A stretch of DNA of 43,191 bases. It comes from Prevotella sp. GTDB lineage: Bacteria > Bacteroidota > Bacteroidia > Bacteroidales > Bacteroidaceae. Below, in pieces: positions 41,529 through 43,191 of this stretch. A model generated the notes under the pieces. It made no database searches and was not told the DNA's origin. It saw nothing but the letters and a program-made list of their open reading frames with translations. Where the stretch lies: positions 1-43,191 of the forward strand of contig JAFWQE010000054.1 of assembly GCA_017509155.1 (NCBI GenBank), written 5' to 3'. Position 1 is the stretch's first letter; every line of letters starts with the position of its first letter. Both the position numbers and the translations under genes were made by a program.

Positions 41529-43187
41529 ATGATGAAAAATAGAAAAATCTGGAAAAGTATTGGAGCAATCATTCTGCTTCTTATGTTTCATGTCGATGTC
41601 ATGGCCGCGCCATTAGTATACCATTTTGATGGTGTAGACGTTACTTTTAATGATGACGGAACTGCGGTAGTAAGCCTCAGTACCAGTGGAGCCATATCTG
41701 CTCATGCGTATCCTCCAAGCAACTTGCTTTATCTACCATGGAGTCAAATGACCTCCATCCAATTTAAAAGCGTAGACGATGCGGATTATAATAGTGACGA
41801 TTGGGGGGTAGTCGCACGAATTATTAACAATGCTACTGCTGCCGGGTCAAAAACGGTGGCACTTGATTTCTCGGGAATCTCTATTGCCGACAATCTCTTC
41901 TCTTTCCAGGGTGTAACCTATAAAAATAAAATCACATCTGTGGTAATGCCCAACGGCTTGAAAGAACTTGTTGATGGAGCCTTCAAACTCTGTACCGGCC
42001 TCAATAATGTGGGTTGGAGTCCAGCCTTGAAAAGTATCGGAGAGACGGCCTTCTACAATACCGGCTTTACCTCTATCACTATACCCGAGGGTGTGACGAG
42101 TATCGGCTATCAAGCTTTTGCATTTTGTGAATCGCTGGGCAGTATCACTTTTCCAGCCTCTCTTCAAACTGTCGGTGCGACTGTCATCGAGAAAAGTCCT
42201 GTCATCGCCTTATACTCACGTAACCCTACACCACCTGTAGTAAGCAGTGATTTCTGCACCTCTGAAGCCGCTTCAGTATACGCAAATGCATACAACTGGA
42301 ACTTCGAACATAATGAATTCGACTTTTACTATCACTGCATCCTCTATGTCGAGCCCACAACAGAAGTTTTAGAAGCATATAGCAATGCTGATTATTGGAA
42401 AAAGTTCTTCATTAAAGGTGTGGTGAAAATCTACCTGCGCCCCACAGACCTGCAACGTCCACAGGTGTCGGGAGTGCAGCAACTGACGGTGGAAAATCCC
42501 AACGTCAACGAATACGACTATATCTGTAACATCAACACCGTCTATGTACGGAGCATGGATTCCAGCAAATGGTACACCATCATGCTGCCATTCCCTGTTT
42601 CCAATACAATGTTGAAAGGGGTTTTCGGTGCAGATACCCAAGTGTGGGGCTATTCCGGTGTCTATGACAACACGCTTTGTTTCGATGAACCTGTCACAGA
42701 TATGGAAGCCGACACGCCTTACCTGATTAAACCAGGCGTGGGTAAAGGGGAATATGAATTCAACGGGGAGGATGTGGATTACACATCATTTAATGCCAGT
42801 CCGAGTCCGAGTCTTTCCGTGGCTGGTGGTAAGAAAGGAACTGAGCAATACCCCTCTTCCTTCCAAGGCACCTACACCAACCAGAAGATACCTACATACG
42901 CATACTACTTGAAAAGCAACAAATTCTATTATATGCCAGGCGAAAACACCAAATTGGGGTGGAAAGCCTATGGTGGTATCGTCTATGTCAGTGACGGAGG
43001 ACAGAGTGCCAAAGTCAGTGTCTTTGACATGACCGTTGGAGAACCAGGTGTTGCCACCGGTATCGAATCATACCAAATGGATACGAAGACGTCTGACCAA
43101 CCACTCTATAATTTGGCGGGTCAGCAGGTTCGTCAACCTAAAAGCGGTATCTATGTGAGAAATGGAAAGAAAATAATCATCAAATGA
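41529..43187 (+). CDS. BspA-like leucine-rich-repeat surface protein
   Basis: The protein has 552 residues. The start at 41529 (MMKNRKIWKSIGAIILLLMF) gives a normal signal peptide; 41508 is also open. After a short N-terminal domain come BspA-type LRR_5 repeats (about 105-225: ITSVVMPNGLKELVDGAFKL, FTSITIPEGVTSIGYQAFAF, GSITFPASLQTV). The LPF module follows (about 345-500: WYTIMLPFPVS, then ADTPYLIKPG), and the sorting-like tail PLYNLAGQQV...GIYVRNGKK ends the protein. BspA proteins are surface adhesins or binding proteins. Base use is more A/T-rich than in the CotH protein that carries the same module. It ends 4 bp before the window edge and has its own promoter. Confidence 0.87.
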   Translation: MMKNRKIWKSIGAIILLLMFHVDVMAAPLVYHFDGVDVTFNDDGTAVVSLSTSGAISAHAYPPSNLLYLPWSQMTSIQFKSVDDADYNSDDWGVVARIINNATAAGSKTVALDFSGISIADNLFSFQGVTYKNKITSVVMPNGLKELVDGAFKLCTGLNNVGWSPALKSIGETAFYNTGFTSITIPEGVTSIGYQAFAFCESLGSITFPASLQTVGATVIEKSPVIALYSRNPTPPVVSSDFCTSEAASVYANAYNWNFEHNEFDFYYHCILYVEPTTEVLEAYSNADYWKKFFIKGVVKIYLRPTDLQRPQVSGVQQLTVENPNVNEYDYICNINTVYVRSMDSSKWYTIMLPFPVSNTMLKGVFGADTQVWGYSGVYDNTLCFDEPVTDMEADTPYLIKPGVGKGEYEFNGEDVDYTSFNASPSPSLSVAGGKKGTEQYPSSFQGTYTNQKIPTYAYYLKSNKFYYMPGENTKLGWKAYGGIVYVSDGGQSAKVSVFDMTVGEPGVATGIESYQMDTKTSDQPLYNLAGQQVRQPKSGIYVRNGKKIIIK

Positions 43188-43191
43188 CAAG

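Overview
The window looks like a chromosomal segment of a gut- or rumen-type Bacteroidales bacterium, most likely Prevotellaceae. The reasons are: promoters of the Bacteroidetes type (-33 TTTG, about 20 nt, -7 TAnnTTTG), A-rich gene starts without Shine-Dalgarno sequences, a tmRNA tag ending in YALAA, many secreted proteins ending in the Prevotella-like tail Y-N-L-x-G ... G-I-Y-I-x-N-G-K-K, BspA-like and CotH-like surface proteins, and pectin-degrading enzymes. No ribosomal or marker gene fixes the species.

Layout. (1) 280-858: a Crp/Fnr-type regulator. (2) 1849-7297: a plus-strand operon for pectin/rhamnogalacturonan side chains (GH115, GH28, SGNH acetylesterase, L-rhamnose mutarotase). (3) 7658-13926: a minus-strand vitamin B12 acquisition operon led by a cobalamin riboswitch (BtuB-like TonB receptor, BtuG-like surface lipoprotein, an uncharacterised surface protein, a double DUF4465 protein). 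(4) 14191-16781: YjbQ, GreA and a sodium:amino-acid symporter. (5) 17287-17681: tmRNA (ssrA), minus strand. (6) 18250-22107: a giant double-CotH surface protein. (7) 22564-23328: a radical SAM protein. (8) 23722-28601: conserved housekeeping genes ftsX, DUF3098, uppP, truB, queA and folK. (9) 28746-33548: a minus-strand pair, GH43 arabinanase plus a three-repeat secreted protein. (10) 34348-39052: two paralogous periplasmic thioredoxin-like proteins. (11) 39237-40773: a three-gene HipB-HipS-HipT toxin-antitoxin module that appears to interrupt a thioredoxin gene array, whose debris lies at 40913-41108. (12) 41529-43187: a BspA-like leucine-rich surface protein.

How the parts fit. GH115, GH28, the acetylesterase and rhamnose mutarotase suit release and use of rhamnogalacturonan sugars, and the GH43 protein attacks the arabinan side chains of the same polymer. 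No SusC/SusD pair is present. The B12 operon should be switched off by cobalamin through its leader RNA. The HipBST module has a promoter bracketed by two similar palindromes, which suggests self-repression by HipB.

The most unusual content is between the genes. Nearly every intergenic gap is packed with short, degenerate, often palindromic repeats: tandem 22-bp arrays at two loci, a roughly 33-bp conserved core combined with different flanking word arrays at three loci, inverted copies of a composite element on both sides of ftsX, a roughly 185-bp palindromic element in two copies, and several tandem word families. They appear modular, with the same parts reassembled in different orders, and I cannot assign them to a named element class. 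All calls come from reading the sequence; no database search was run.
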